NCBI RefSeq assembly: GCF_000165675.1 | Contig: NZ_AEIZ01000014.1 | Location: forward strand, 1-44,440 | Direction of reading: 5' to 3' | DNA from: Leuconostoc fallax KCTC 3537 | GTDB taxonomy: Bacteria; Bacillota; Bacilli; Lactobacillales; Lactobacillaceae | DNA: 44,440 nucleotides | Shown: one piece after another, positions 29,570 through 39,404 of the stretch | Numbering within the stretch: position 1 is the first letter of the stretch | Layout of the letters: every line of letters begins with the position of its first letter | Notes under the pieces: generated by a model | What the model was told of the DNA's origin: nothing | Database searches by the model: none | The model's input: only the letters and a program-made list of their open reading frames with translations | Position numbers and translations under genes: made by a program

Positions 29570-29928
29570 TTTTAAACCAACACTAATTTTTAAAGCATGT
29601 GCTACTTGCTTCATTTCTTGAGATTGGCTACTCAAATGGGCAATCTTATCTCGCAACCGTCGTTTATCAATTGTTCGCACCTGCTCTGTTAGAATAACCG
29701 AGTCTCGCTTGATACCACCTAGATGTGCCGGTAATAAAACATGCGTTGGCAATTTTGGCTTTGATATTTGAGACGTAATTGCCGCCACAATCGTTGTTGG
29801 TGAGTTCATATTCCCAATATCATTTTGAATGATAAGTACAGGGCGCACACCAGACTGCTCTGATCCCATGCCTTGTTTTAAATCGGCAAAAAAATATCAC
29901 CACGCGTAATTTCTTGATTTTCTGTCAT
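29567..29928 (-). pseudogene. mazF: MazF/PemK (EndoA) family endoribonuclease (frameshift)
   Basis: A MazF-type toxin of 120 residues when repaired, like B. subtilis NdoA, which cuts mRNA at short sites. RGDIFFADLKQGMGSEQSG is followed by VRPVLIIQND, NSPTTIVAAIT, KLPTHVLLPA and LTEQVRTIDKRRL, the standard family path. The frame breaks at 29888-29894: seven A's (+ strand), where eight give GDIFFADL. Start ATG at 29926-29928. It follows alr by 45 bases. No antitoxin gene fits in that gap or elsewhere in the unit, unlike ndoAI-ndoA in Bacillus. Confidence 0.88.
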
Positions 29929-29973
29929 AGCATACTCACTTCATATATGTACGAAGGCATGGCCTTCATTGCT

Positions 29974-31101
29974 TTAATAGATTCTTGGTAAACGGCTAGT
30001 TAATATCGTTAATACTTCATGTGGAATTGTCTTGGCATAATTCGCAATATCTTCAACAGATATCTGCTGTTCCCCATCATATCCCATCAACGTTACTATT
30101 GTACCAACTGGATATGGTTGCTTCAAAGTAATTAAAATTTGATCCATTGTAATACGGCCGACTACTTTTTCGAAATGACCATCAACTAACACTTTCATTC
30201 CCTGTAAGCGACGTAAATAACCATCTGCATATCCAATTGGTAGCGTTGCAACTAATTGCGGTTGTTGTGCTGTGTATGTCGCACCATAACTGATTGATTC
30301 GCCAACGGCCATTTGATGGGTTGCACCAATTTTTGTCTTCAAAGCCATTGCTGGTTGTAACTGCAATGGCATCTCCAAATGAGGTGTCCCAGGATTGAAA
30401 CCATATAGTGCTGAACCAACTCTAATGGTATGCGTATTGATTTCATTATGGTGCCACAATGCCGATCCTGTATTGGCAAGATGACATAGTTCTTCTGGTA
30501 TTTGAGCATGAGTTGTCCATAGTTGGAACTTTTGTACCTGTTGCTGATAATACGCATCATTGTGATCATCAGCAGTTGCAAAATGTGTAAACACACCACT
30601 AAGGGCAAAGTGAGAACTTTGATCAATAAAGTCCTTAACCATTTGGACATCGTGTTCATTACGTGCCCCCATTCTCCCCATACCAGTATCGACTGCCAAA
30701 TGAACATTCAGCACATCATCCATTGCCATTAGTTGCGTTGCTTTCATCAGCCATTGTATATCACCAATAGCTGGTGTCAAATGATACTGCAATATAACAG
30801 GAACTTGTGCAACATCCTGAACACCCAAAAGTAAAATATTGATATCTTGCTGTGTGATATTTTGACGTAATTCAATGCCTTCATCAATTGTCGCCACAGC
30901 AAAATCACGAATGCCAATCGCATACAAACTGTTAGTAACAGCTACTGCGCCATGACCATACGCATTCGCCTTAACAACCGCAATCATTTTTTGTGCACCT
31001 GCGTGCTTCATAATAGCTTTTGCATTATTCTGAATGGCTGCTAAATCAACTTGCAACCATGTTGGCCGTGTTAATTGCTTACTGTTATTCACCTTCATCA
31101 T
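29974..31101 (-). CDS. alr: alanine racemase
   Basis: Alr, 375 residues, makes D-alanine for peptidoglycan and, here, for the Dlt pathway. PLP is bound to Lys44 in AVVKANAYGHG; DTGMGRMGAR and the catalytic tyrosine region ISYGATYTAQQ follow, and the C-terminal beta domain carries PIGYADGYLR and GRITMDQ. The start at 31099-31101 overlaps the acpS stop as ATGA; a second ATG follows directly. The acpS-alr-mazF order is common in Firmicutes. Confidence 0.96.
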   Translation of the reverse strand: MMKVNNSKQLTRPTWLQVDLAAIQNNAKAIMKHAGAQKMIAVVKANAYGHGAVAVTNSLYAIGIRDFAVATIDEGIELRQNITQQDINILLLGVQDVAQVPVILQYHLTPAIGDIQWLMKATQLMAMDDVLNVHLAVDTGMGRMGARNEHDVQMVKDFIDQSSHFALSGVFTHFATADDHNDAYYQQQVQKFQLWTTHAQIPEELCHLANTGSALWHHNEINTHTIRVGSALYGFNPGTPHLEMPLQLQPAMALKTKIGATHQMAVGESISYGATYTAQQPQLVATLPIGYADGYLRRLQGMKVLVDGHFEKVVGRITMDQILITLKQPYPVGTIVTLMGYDGEQQISVEDIANYAKTIPHEVLTILTSRLPRIY

Positions 31102-31501
31102 ACCTCACGCTTCTTAAACAAATAATGCATGATGCTATGCCATAATGATAATTTTTCAATGACGACCATTGTATTGACATAATCCCCACTGTGCGTAATA
31201 GCAACATGCGTTGTGTACGGAAAATCTTTCACCCGCATAATAGGACGTCCATTATCTTCATTTAAAATTTCAATATCATGCCAATGCACTTTATTTCCAA
31301 TGCCATAACCTGTTGCTTTAGCAAAAGCTTCTTTAGCAGAAAAACGGCCCGCAATAAATTCTGTATAATGCTTGCCTTTTCTTTTTGAAGCAGCAGCTAA
31401 TTCATTGGGCGTTAGAATAAAAGTTAAAAATTATCTCTACGTTCAATTGCACCATGAATACGGCTAATTGACTCTGTATCATTTCCTATTCCAATAATCA
31501 T
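31098..31501 (-). pseudogene. acpS: holo-[acyl-carrier-protein] synthase (frameshift)
   Basis: AcpS transfers 4'-phosphopantetheine from CoA to carrier proteins, including ACP and DltC. Repaired it is 134 residues: MIIGIGNDTESISRIHGAI, LTPNELAAA, FIAGRFSAKEAFAKATGYGIG and THVAITHSGDYV, with the metal-binding Asp8 and Glu in SAKEAF. The frame breaks at 31426-31430, five A's (+ strand), where six give DNFLTFILTPNE. The ATG at 31499-31501 opens the acpS-alr-mazF unit. As an essential gene it is unlikely to be really broken. Confidence 0.88.
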
Positions 31502-31521
31502 GTTCTTATTATAACGATATT

Positions 31522-31565
31522 AAAAGGCTAAGTGCTAACAAATTTATGTGAGAACTTAGCCTTTT
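31522..31565 (-). terminator. terminator after dltD
   Basis: AAAAGGCTAAGT at 31522-31533 pairs with ACTTAGCCTTTT at 31554-31565. It lies between the dltD stop and acpS and is followed by TTT on the minus strand. Confidence 0.75.
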
Positions 31566-31574
31566 ATAGTTCAT

Positions 31575-32861
31575 TTATTGAAATGCCAATAAATTCTTTT
31601 CTGTTGGGTTGAGATTTTGCCACTTCTTTGTCAAATAATCATTATTTAAACGATAATTTGGCTTTTGATAACCCTTCGTTAAAAATGGGTTGATCTTTTG
31701 ATCTGCAGCTAACCAACCACGCCAGCCAATATGAATAGTATCTTCCATAAAGTACGGCTTAGCTCCATCTTTTGATAGGTCTGCAATATTCGTAAATCCT
31801 TGAGAAACAAGTTGATGCTTTACTTTATCAACACTTTGCTGATACATCTTCGTGTCTAAACCTGTATAGTTTGACCACTTTTTATTAACCGGTTGTATCA
31901 CAAACATGACGTCTGTTTGATTCTTAGCAAATTCCTGTAATACTGTTTGAAAATCAGCATATTCAATAGACTCGCGATAATCAAATTTTGTCTGTGACTG
32001 ACGCAACTTATCAAGGTCTGGTGCGACACGATGTTGATAAAAGCCAGAACGAATGCCAAACCGGCTATTCTTCGTCGCCTTCTCACCTGCTTGAATTGCA
32101 TATTGTTCTAAGACACTATGCTGCTCTTGTTCAGGTAATCGCTTTGTGCCTGTTAATACCTTTTTATGCCAATTATGCCCAACTGGTAAATTAGAGAACA
32201 ACCCATCTTCGCTCAACAACATGCGCTTTTGAACATTTAATAGCGTCATATCAGTCTTAGTGAGTGGCTTATTTTCTTTAATCTTACGCACCATTGGTTC
32301 TAACGTATAGCTACTTTTAATCTGATCTTGCGATAATAAGCGTTGTGCAACGTATTGATCCGTTGCATTATCAGACTTTGCTTGTTGTAGCCACTGTACT
32401 GTCTGCAATGGTGAATAAAAGCTGTCAAATGCCCATTTTTGCATCCCTTGTTTAGTAAACCATTGTTGTGAAATAACAAAGACGGCTTGCTTTTTATGTA
32501 ACGCTGGTTGTATCCCTTGCATACTCAAATAGTGCGTTAAGGATTGAGTTCCGGCCATCCCCAATAAGAAGGGTTGATAAGAACGATGATATTTGGCAGC
32601 TAAAATAGCGGGATGTAAGGCATCCATTCTTAGCAGTTCACTAGAACCAAAAAAGGCACATAGTGTGTTGTCTTATTATTAAAAGCCGCCATTTTCACCG
32701 TCTGCCCCTTGAAGACGTCTTTAGAAAACGAAACTGACGCATCTTTTAATTTCTGATTTGATGAATAATGTAACGAGAATGGTGCCAGAAAAGAAAATAA
32801 CCATGATAAAGGCTATAATCACTGGCCCAAATATCCACCAAAGCCCTCTCTTTTCTTTCAT
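31575..32861 (-). pseudogene. dltD: D-alanyl-lipoteichoic acid protein DltD (two frameshifts)
   Basis: DltD, 428 residues when repaired, is a membrane-anchored extracytoplasmic SGNH-like protein that passes D-alanine to lipoteichoic acid. The N-terminus MKEKRGLWWIFGPVIIAFIM is a membrane anchor; FFGSSELLRMDALHP holds the catalytic Ser and HIGWRGW near the end holds the His. Two frame changes occur: 32649-32654 (A6, + strand, one short, splitting the FFGSSE motif) and near 32789-32792 (AAAA), where one base too many, or two missing, separates the anchor from the body. The ATG at 32859-32861 follows dltC by 4 bases. Confidence 0.88.
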
Positions 32862-32865
32862 ATTC

Positions 32866-33102
32866 TTATCCAATCAATGATTCAACTTTGGCGATGACTT
32901 TATTAGGTGTATCCCACTCGTTACGGTCAAATTCTGATACTGGTGCTTGAATTGAGAACTTATTTTCAAGTTCTAATAATAATTCTACTGTAGCCATTGA
33001 ATCCAATAAACCACTATCATAAAAATTATCATCCATTTGATCAGAGATATCTTCACCGATAATTGTATTTAAAATCTCTACTACGTCTTCTTTTACGTTC
33101 AT
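32866..33102 (-). CDS. dltC: D-alanyl carrier protein DltC
   Basis: DltC, 78 residues, carries D-alanine as a thioester on phosphopantetheine. The attachment site is Ser35 in YDSGLLDSMATVELL. DltA loads it and DltB takes it up at the membrane; AcpS probably modifies it. ATG at 33100-33102 follows AGGAG. It is 100 bases after dltB, the longest gap within the operon, in which I see no gene. Confidence 0.97.
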   Translation of the reverse strand: MNVKEDVVEILNTIIGEDISDQMDDNFYDSGLLDSMATVELLLELENKFSIQAPVSEFDRNEWDTPNKVIAKVESLIG

Positions 33103-33202
33103 TGTTCATTCTCCTAAAATCGTATAACAGCCTTTAATTCACTGTTGAAGTTAACCACTACTCATCATAAAGCTTTTTTGTACTGTACGTCAAACTGCAC
33201 TT

Positions 33203-34407
33203 TTAATGAAACCATAATCGATCTAAGAATCCTGAGAATAGCAAGAAACTAAACATGACAACATTAAACGTTATCACAATAGATAGCCATTCTGTCCAGC
33301 GATTATGCGGTACTTGATGTTTCTTCTTGTAACGTAACCAAGCGTCGTTGATGACCAATCCAAAACCATGAAATAAGCCATACGCAATGTAATACCATGT
33401 CAAACCATGCCAAAACCCCATGAGTAGCATATTTAAAATATAAGCGACATTGGACGTCGTAATACGGCTTTTGAAAGTTTTGTGCTTCATCATGGTAAAG
33501 ACTAGTCGCATAAAGACATAATCTCTAAACCAAAATGACAATGTCATATGCCAGCGATTCCAAAATTCTTTTAAGTTCTTAGATAGAAATGGTTTATTAA
33601 AGTTCATGGGTAATTCAATTCCCATAATATAACTGATTGCCACTGCGAAGAGTGAGTAACCAGCAAAATCAAAGAACAAATTAAGTCCCCAGACATATGT
33701 GAATGGTATTAACCACCATGACAGACCGCCATGTCCTTGACCAGCAACCATTGCTAAGCTCTCTATCTTGGGCTGTAAAAGTGTACCAAAAATATGCGAG
33801 AGAATAAATTTATACAAGAAACCTAAGAAAAGGTAGTGCACTGCTTTTGACAACATCGTCAAATATTTATCTCTGTCTGGCACAGTAATGGCATCTTTAG
33901 CAAAACGGCGATACCGATCAATGGGACCAGATGATATGGTAGGCATAAATAACATGAATCGTGCGAAGAGAACAGCATCAAAATCCTTGATGGAGCCATC
34001 TCGCGTTTCCATAATCATACCTACCGAACGGAATGTCAAATATGAAATTCCTGTGAACCCTAATACCGTTGAGATGCTAGCCCAATGTCCAGCAGCAGCC
34101 ATTTTAATCAACACAAGCGGTAGTATTGACATCACAATTGCACCGTAAAAATAAATTTATTATTATACTTTTTACGATAAAGCGTGTATGCCCATACTAA
34201 CAACCACTGCCAAATCATATAAATAATTAAGGCAATGCCCTCATGATATTTATGACCATTAAACATGAGGAAAATGAAAATAAGCGACACAACTGATTCA
34301 TACCAAACAAAACGCTTACCAAAATACATACCAATTGCCAAAGGTACAAGCGCTAAAATGAGCACAATAAAGTATTTTGGATCAGCATATGGTTGCAAAT
34401 TAAGCAT
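33203..34407 (-). pseudogene. dltB: D-alanyl transfer protein DltB (frameshift)
   Basis: DltB, about 401 residues when repaired, is an MBOAT family membrane protein that moves D-alanine from DltC across the membrane. The funnel histidine lies in FWHGLTWYYIAYGLFHG; ISSGPIDRYRRF and LKEFWNRWHMTLSFWFRDY are family marks. The frame breaks at 34147-34151, five A's (+ strand), where six give KFIFYGAIVMSILP and join the first 90 residues to the rest. I place the start at the ATG at 34405-34407 (MLNLQPYADPKYF), behind GAGGTG inside the end of dltA; another ATG lies two codons upstream. Confidence 0.9.
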
Positions 34408-35932
34408 TACCATTCACCTCAGCAATCAAGGTTTTCAAGTCTGTTTTACCGTTGGCAGTCATTGGTAAAGATTCACGGTAGATAAATCGCGATGGCATCA
34501 TATAAGGCATCATAATGTCCTTCAATTCTGCTTTAATCGCATTAGTCAATAAAATTGGCTTGTCAAAATCATTTTTCTTTGCAACAACAATGGCTAATAA
34601 CTGCTTGACTTTACCATCTTGATCATATCGTGGCACAGATACTGCTTGTTCTATCCACTGACTATGCTGCAATACCTGTGCAACTTCTTCAAGTTCAATG
34701 CGGTAACCATGCAATTTAATTTGAAAATCACTACGCCCTTGATAATGGAGTAACCCTTGTTCATCAAGCATACCCAGATCTCCGGTCCGATAAGCTGGTT
34801 GTCCTTCAACAGTTGTAAAAGCAACTGCCGTTTTCTCTGGGTTATTTAAGTAACCTTTAGATACAGATGGCCCAGAAATCACAATTTCTCCGGCCTGACC
34901 AGTGGGTTGCGTCGCATGACTATCAACATCTTGAATGGTTATCGTAGTATCAGCCTTAACAAAACCAATTGGTAATTTAGTATGATTTTTCAAAATTTCT
35001 TCAGTAATTTCAATGCCCGTTACTGCTACTGTTGCTTCAGTAGGACCATATGTATTGAAAATTTTGGCCTTTGGAAAACGTTCATGCAACTTTTGGGCAG
35101 TAGTAGAGGTTAATGCTTCACCACAAAATAAGAAACGTTGTAAGTGTGGATTATTAATTTCATTAAATTCTGGATCTAACAATGCAACATCAGCAAATGA
35201 AGGCGTTGATACCCAAATATTTAAATTTAACTGCGGTAGCGTAGCAAATAATTGTTTAAAATCATCCGCAATAGTCTTAGGCAATGCCTTTAAGATACCA
35301 CCTGAAACCAATGTTGGTGCCCAATCCATGACAGATAAATCAAAAGAATATGGTGGCTGTGATAAGACACACTGTTGTTGCTTAAAGCCAAATTCATCCG
35401 ATAGCATCCAATTCACAAAACTCAATAAATTTTGGTGATTGATTTGAACACCCTTGGGTTTCCCTGTTGTACCAGATGTGAAAATAATATAAAAATCTTG
35501 ATCGTGATCAACAGTTGGTAGTGTTGGTAATGCAACTGCCGTGTTCATGACATTTGCCAATGCTTCATTAGTGATGACTGGAATTGCAGCAATTTTGATG
35601 GGTAAATCATCTACTGCAATAACCGCAGCTGGTTGCCCAATTTCTAAAATATCTAATAACCGTTCATCTGCAGAATTAACATCCACTGGAATATAAGCAT
35701 GCCCCGCTTTAACACTACCCAAGAAACTCGCAATCATTTCAAATTGCTGTCCACCATAAATCATGATTGGTGCGTCAGCAGGTAAGTCTTGTTGTAATAA
35801 GTACGTTGCGATACGATCAGAAGCAATCTTTAAATCGTGATAAGTATGTACTACTCCTAGTTCATCATAAGCAACAAACTGACCATTTTCTTGTGCAATT
35901 TGGTCAATTGCCCCAATTATACTTTTAACCAT
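34400..35932 (-). CDS. dltA: D-alanine-[D-alanyl-carrier protein] ligase DltA
   Basis: DltA, 510 residues, activates D-alanine with ATP and loads it on DltC. Adenylate-forming motifs are visible: FIIFTSGTTGKPKGVQI near residue 150, NTYGPTEATVA near 292, YRTGDLG and GRSDFQIKLHGYRIELEEV, and the C-terminal catalytic lysine in MTANGKTDLK. ATG at 35930-35932 follows AGGAGTT. It overlaps dltB and lies 14 bases after dltX. Confidence 0.97.
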   Translation of the reverse strand: MVKSIIGAIDQIAQENGQFVAYDELGVVHTYHDLKIASDRIATYLLQQDLPADAPIMIYGGQQFEMIASFLGSVKAGHAYIPVDVNSADERLLDILEIGQPAAVIAVDDLPIKIAAIPVITNEALANVMNTAVALPTLPTVDHDQDFYIIFTSGTTGKPKGVQINHQNLLSFVNWMLSDEFGFKQQQCVLSQPPYSFDLSVMDWAPTLVSGGILKALPKTIADDFKQLFATLPQLNLNIWVSTPSFADVALLDPEFNEINNPHLQRFLFCGEALTSTTAQKLHERFPKAKIFNTYGPTEATVAVTGIEITEEILKNHTKLPIGFVKADTTITIQDVDSHATQPTGQAGEIVISGPSVSKGYLNNPEKTAVAFTTVEGQPAYRTGDLGMLDEQGLLHYQGRSDFQIKLHGYRIELEEVAQVLQHSQWIEQAVSVPRYDQDGKVKQLLAIVVAKKNDFDKPILLTNAIKAELKDIMMPYMMPSRFIYRESLPMTANGKTDLKTLIAEVNGNA

Positions 35933-35946
35933 TATTAACTCCTAAT

Positions 35947-36086
35947 TTAAAACTCATTGTAAATGAAGTGGCCTTGCCCCACACCTGAATAACTATACAA
36001 GTAGATGAGTGCAATAATAATGGCAAAATAAAAAATGTTCGCCCGATAAAATTAACGAGGCGATTTTGAAAAAACTTTTGCAACAT
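35947..36086 (-). pseudogene. dltX: small D-alanylation protein DltX (frameshift)
   Basis: DltX is a single-span membrane microprotein at the head of many dlt operons, needed for D-alanylation; its C-terminal FIYNEF motif is thought to carry D-alanine or contact DltD/DltB. Repaired, it reads as 46 residues, with MLQKFFQNRLVNFIGRTFF, a membrane span and GQGHFIYNEF at the end. The frame breaks at 36030-36035, six A's (+ strand), where seven give FFYFAIII. ATG at 36084-36086 follows GGGGGAG. Too short to be found by length alone. Confidence 0.88.
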
Positions 36087-36123
36087 ATTTGCTCCCCCAG
36101 CGTTTTTATATAATCAGCTTATT

Positions 36124-36152
36124 ATTTTAATGTATATATCATAATAAGTCAA
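36124..36152 (-). promoter_or_regulatory. dlt operon promoter
   Basis: On the minus strand TTGACT (36147-36152), a 17-base spacer and TAAAAT (36124-36129) lie about 38 bases before dltX. The AT-rich gap to the divergent gene at 36233 contains TATAAT-like elements for the other direction and no gene. Confidence 0.7.
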
Positions 36153-36232
36153 TATTGTATATAATATAACACATGAATGACAAAAGTATCTGAAATATAT
36201 AATTTTACTTTATTAAAGATAAGGATGATTAG

Positions 36233-37438
36233 ATGTCTATATTTTCCAAAGGACTTTCATTATTAACAAAGTGGGATAAAAGATGGCAACATCAGCCCCT
36301 CATTTCCGCCATATATACCACGTATCGTAAAATATTTACTATCTTAGTCATCGATGTTTATGCGCATATCATCGCATTATTATTCTTATTACCCAATGCA
36401 CTTTTCCCGACTATTCTTGACTATCAACTTCCTTTTTATACCCCGATTGTACAAAATGTTGTTTTAATAATTGATATCATCACCATGACCTTTTTTAGTA
36501 CCTTATTAGCTAAAGAGTATTATCAACGTCGTCGTCCTGATCATGATGCCACACTAATTATGATGACTATGTTTTATAGTACGATGACATCGTTCCAAAA
36601 TCAAAATAATTTCAACGTTATTTTAATTAAAAACTATTTCATTTTAATATTGTTAGTCTATGCTGTTGTCAATAGTTACATCCTGTACCAAAAACTGTTA
36701 AAACAACCACAAAACCCATTGTCGTTTGCTAATATTGGCTGGGCAGCAATTATCATCACAATTGCAACAGTACTCAAGCCCTTCCTACATTCAGCCGCTC
36801 TCCAAGCAACCATTAATCAATACCTATCGTCTAGTATCTTTAATCACATTCCAGCTATTCTCATCTTTGCCTTAATCTTACCGTTGTTATCTTGGATTGG
36901 TATTTCAATTCCAAGTGACTTATTGGTCAGTCAGGCATCTGCTACTGCGATTTCAGAAAATTTAAACTTCTTTTTGACCAAGCATACGACGGCACATATT
37001 CCTTATCCGATTAACCTATATAATACATTTAGTATGTTTAGTATTGTCGGTGGTTTAGCTTTATGTTTGTTACTTTTATTCCGATCGCGAAATATTGGCG
37101 ACCAACGTTTAGGGCAATGGTCCTTATTACCAAGTCTATTTAATAATCATCAATTACTTTTATTTGCTTATCCATTATTGTTACGACCATTATTTCTCAT
37201 ACCCATGTTAGTTAGCCCGGTTGTCACAACATCTCTAGGGTATTTAGCCGTTAAATTACATGTCATTACAATTCCTGTCTATCAAGTTCCCCTCAGTACG
37301 CCATATCTCATCAGAGCATACTTAGCTACTAACGGCAATCTAATAGCCTTAGCTGTCAGTATTCTCCTAATCATAGTATCAGTATTGATTTATTTACCAT
37401 TCTTCAATATCGCCATGAAATCTCAGAAAGAATCATAA
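36233..37438 (+). CDS. PTS EIIC-like membrane protein
   Basis: A 401-residue polytopic membrane protein with about nine hydrophobic spans. Late segments (LGQWSLLPSLFNNHQLLLFA, LLLRPLFLIPMLVSP, TTSLGYLAVKL) resemble the lactose/cellobiose-type EIIC domain, in which the corresponding FNINEPxxFG motif binds sugar. Here the motif reads FNNHQLLLFA, without the key Glu and Pro, so sugar transport by the normal PTS route is doubtful. No EIIA or EIIB gene is near. ATG at 36233 follows AAGGATG. It lies one base ahead of a membrane-anchored hydrolase gene and diverges from dlt, so the pair may act at the envelope. Confidence 0.6.
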   Translation: MSIFSKGLSLLTKWDKRWQHQPLISAIYTTYRKIFTILVIDVYAHIIALLFLLPNALFPTILDYQLPFYTPIVQNVVLIIDIITMTFFSTLLAKEYYQRRRPDHDATLIMMTMFYSTMTSFQNQNNFNVILIKNYFILILLVYAVVNSYILYQKLLKQPQNPLSFANIGWAAIIITIATVLKPFLHSAALQATINQYLSSSIFNHIPAILIFALILPLLSWIGISIPSDLLVSQASATAISENLNFFLTKHTTAHIPYPINLYNTFSMFSIVGGLALCLLLLFRSRNIGDQRLGQWSLLPSLFNNHQLLLFAYPLLLRPLFLIPMLVSPVVTTSLGYLAVKLHVITIPVYQVPLSTPYLIRAYLATNGNLIALAVSILLIIVSVLIYLPFFNIAMKSQKES

Positions 37439-37439
37439 T

Positions 37440-38291
37440 ATGAGCAAACGTAAATATATCTTATGCATCTTGAGTATTATCCTGTTGGTTATCATTGGTA
37501 TATTAGGTCGCTCATGGGTTGATGAAACACGTTTGAATCAGTCCAAAATCCAAAATTCACGATTATACCCTGTTATTTTTATACCTGGGTCCTCCGCCAC
37601 GGTTAATCGATTCGACGATTTATTTAACAAGCTTAATGCTAATCCTAATCAAAAACACAGTGTACTAAAAATTAACATTAAAAAGGACGGTCAATATGAT
37701 ATATCTGGTACGATTCGTCAAACAGACTTTCGACCATTCATTGTGATTGGCTTTGAAAATAACGCCGATGGTTATAGCAATATCAAAAAGCAAGCAAGTT
37801 ATATTGACGATGTCCTCACTTTGTTACAAAATCGCTATCATTTTCATCACTTTGACGCCATCGGTCACTCAAATGGCGGCTTAATTTGGACACGTTATCT
37901 AGAAAAATACTTTAACAATCAGCAATTTGTGATGAATCACTTAATGACTTTGGGAACACCATATAATTTTTCAGAAACATCGATTAGCCGTAAAACTGAA
38001 ATGTTAAAGGATATGATTCAGGGGCGTACCCAACTACCCTCAAACCTTATAGTCTACTCGATTGCCGGAACAGAAGATTACACTGATGATGGGATTGTCC
38101 CTGTTCAAAGTGTGACGGCGGGTAAATATATTTTCCAGAATTATACACAAAAATATATGCAAATTACTTTATCAGGTAATGAAGCACAGCATTCAAATTT
38201 ACCAGATAATAACGAAGTCGTTAGCATTATTAACCAGTATATTTTAACAGACAATAGCAATCCTAGAAATCCAACTAACGCACCAAAATAA
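37440..38291 (+). CDS. alpha/beta hydrolase (DUF915 type), membrane-anchored
   Basis: A 283-residue alpha/beta hydrolase of the DUF915 kind found in lactobacilli. Residues 5-24 are one hydrophobic span acting as signal or anchor, so the enzyme faces outside. The nucleophile elbow is AIGHSNGG near residue 144, the acid is probably in DDGIVPV and the His in QHSNLPDN near the end. IFIPGSSATVNRFDDL is the oxyanion region. The substrate is unknown; family members are often annotated as cell-surface hydrolases. ATG at 37440 is one base after the EIIC-like gene, so both are co-translated. Confidence 0.82.
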   Translation: MSKRKYILCILSIILLVIIGILGRSWVDETRLNQSKIQNSRLYPVIFIPGSSATVNRFDDLFNKLNANPNQKHSVLKINIKKDGQYDISGTIRQTDFRPFIVIGFENNADGYSNIKKQASYIDDVLTLLQNRYHFHHFDAIGHSNGGLIWTRYLEKYFNNQQFVMNHLMTLGTPYNFSETSISRKTEMLKDMIQGRTQLPSNLIVYSIAGTEDYTDDGIVPVQSVTAGKYIFQNYTQKYMQITLSGNEAQHSNLPDNNEVVSIINQYILTDNSNPRNPTNAPK

Positions 38292-38304
38292 ACCACTCTA
38301 TAAT

Positions 38305-38355
38305 AAAAAAGCACCAATATTGTAAATGTTTTCACTTACAATATTGGTGCTTTTT
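38305..38355. terminator. bidirectional terminator between hydrolase gene and galE
   Basis: A long perfect stem: GCACCAATATTGTAA at 38311-38325 pairs with TTACAATATTGGTGC at 38336-38350, with A and T runs outside. It terminates both converging units. Confidence 0.9.
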
Positions 38356-38360
38356 ATGAT

Positions 38361-39350
38361 TTATTTTGTGTAACCTTCTGGATGACTTTGATGCCATTGC
38401 CATGCTGTTTTAATAATATCTTCAACATTATCATATTTTGGTGCCCAGCCAAGCACCCGACGTGCTTTATCTGAATTGGCTACCAAAATATCAGGATCCC
38501 CTGGTCGACGTGGGCCAATTTTAGACGGAATATCAACACCAGTAGCTTTGCGTGCCGCTTCAACCATCTCCTTAACTGAAAAGCCAGTTGCAGAACCCAA
38601 GTTAAATTGATTACTGTCGCCACCTTCTTTTAGATAGTCTAATGCCAAAATATGCGCATCAGCTAAATCCAATACATGAACATAATCACGCACATTGAAA
38701 CCATCAGGTGTATTATAGTCATCCCCAAACATTTCGATATAATCACGTTGTCCCAATCCCGCTTGTAAGATAATTGGCACTAGATGTGTTTCAGGTGCAT
38801 GATCTTCACCAATTGTGCCATCTTCAGCAGCTCCTGCAACGTTGAAATAACGCAAAGCAACCCATTTGATCCCATCTGCTTGGTCTGCCCAAGCCATGAT
38901 TTTTTCCATCATTAGTTTACTTTCGCCATAAGGGTTAATTGGCTGTTGCGGATCTGTTTCCTTAATCGGAATGTTGACTGGATTACCGTATGTTGCAGCA
39001 GTAGATGAAAATACAATCTGCTTCACATCATGTGCTTTCATCACTTCAAGTAAGGTGATCATACCACTCGTATTATTATCAAAATATTTAAGCGGATTGG
39101 CTACGGATTCTGGAACAATAGAAAAGGCAGCAAAATGTACAACAGCTTCAATATTTTCTTGATCAAATACTTGATTAAGTGCTGCTTTATCACGTACATC
39201 AACTTCGTAAAACTTAGCATCTGGATGCACTGCCTGACGATGTCCTGTCACCAAATTATCTACAACAACGACTTCACGTTCATCTTCAATTAAACGTTTT
39301 ACCATGTGTGAGCCAATATAACCCGCACCACCTAATACTAATACTGCCAT
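38361..39350 (-). CDS. galE: UDP-glucose 4-epimerase
   Basis: GalE, 329 residues, interconverts UDP-glucose and UDP-galactose with bound NAD. The Rossmann motif [11 protein letters not shown] is at the N-terminus, the catalytic SSTAATYG and [10 protein letters not shown] (YxxxK) in the middle, and [20 protein letters not shown] follows. The ATG at 39348-39350 lies 5 bases after GGAGG; an in-frame TTG four codons upstream is not needed. It stands alone with no other Leloir gene nearby, so it may supply sugar nucleotides for wall polymers. Confidence 0.96.
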   Translation of the reverse strand: MAVLVLGGAGYIGSHMVKRLIEDEREVVVVDNLVTGHRQAVHPDAKFYEVDVRDKAALNQVFDQENIEAVVHFAAFSIVPESVANPLKYFDNNTSGMITLLEVMKAHDVKQIVFSSTAATYGNPVNIPIKETDPQQPINPYGESKLMMEKIMAWADQADGIKWVALRYFNVAGAAEDGTIGEDHAPETHLVPIILQAGLGQRDYIEMFGDDYNTPDGFNVRDYVHVLDLADAHILALDYLKEGGDSNQFNLGSATGFSVKEMVEAARKATGVDIPSKIGPRRPGDPDILVANSDKARRVLGWAPKYDNVEDIIKTAWQWHQSHPEGYTK

Positions 39351-39404
39351 GTTTGCCTCCAATAGCTTTTGATATCAGTAACTTTAAGTTAGTTCTGTAT
39401 CCAA

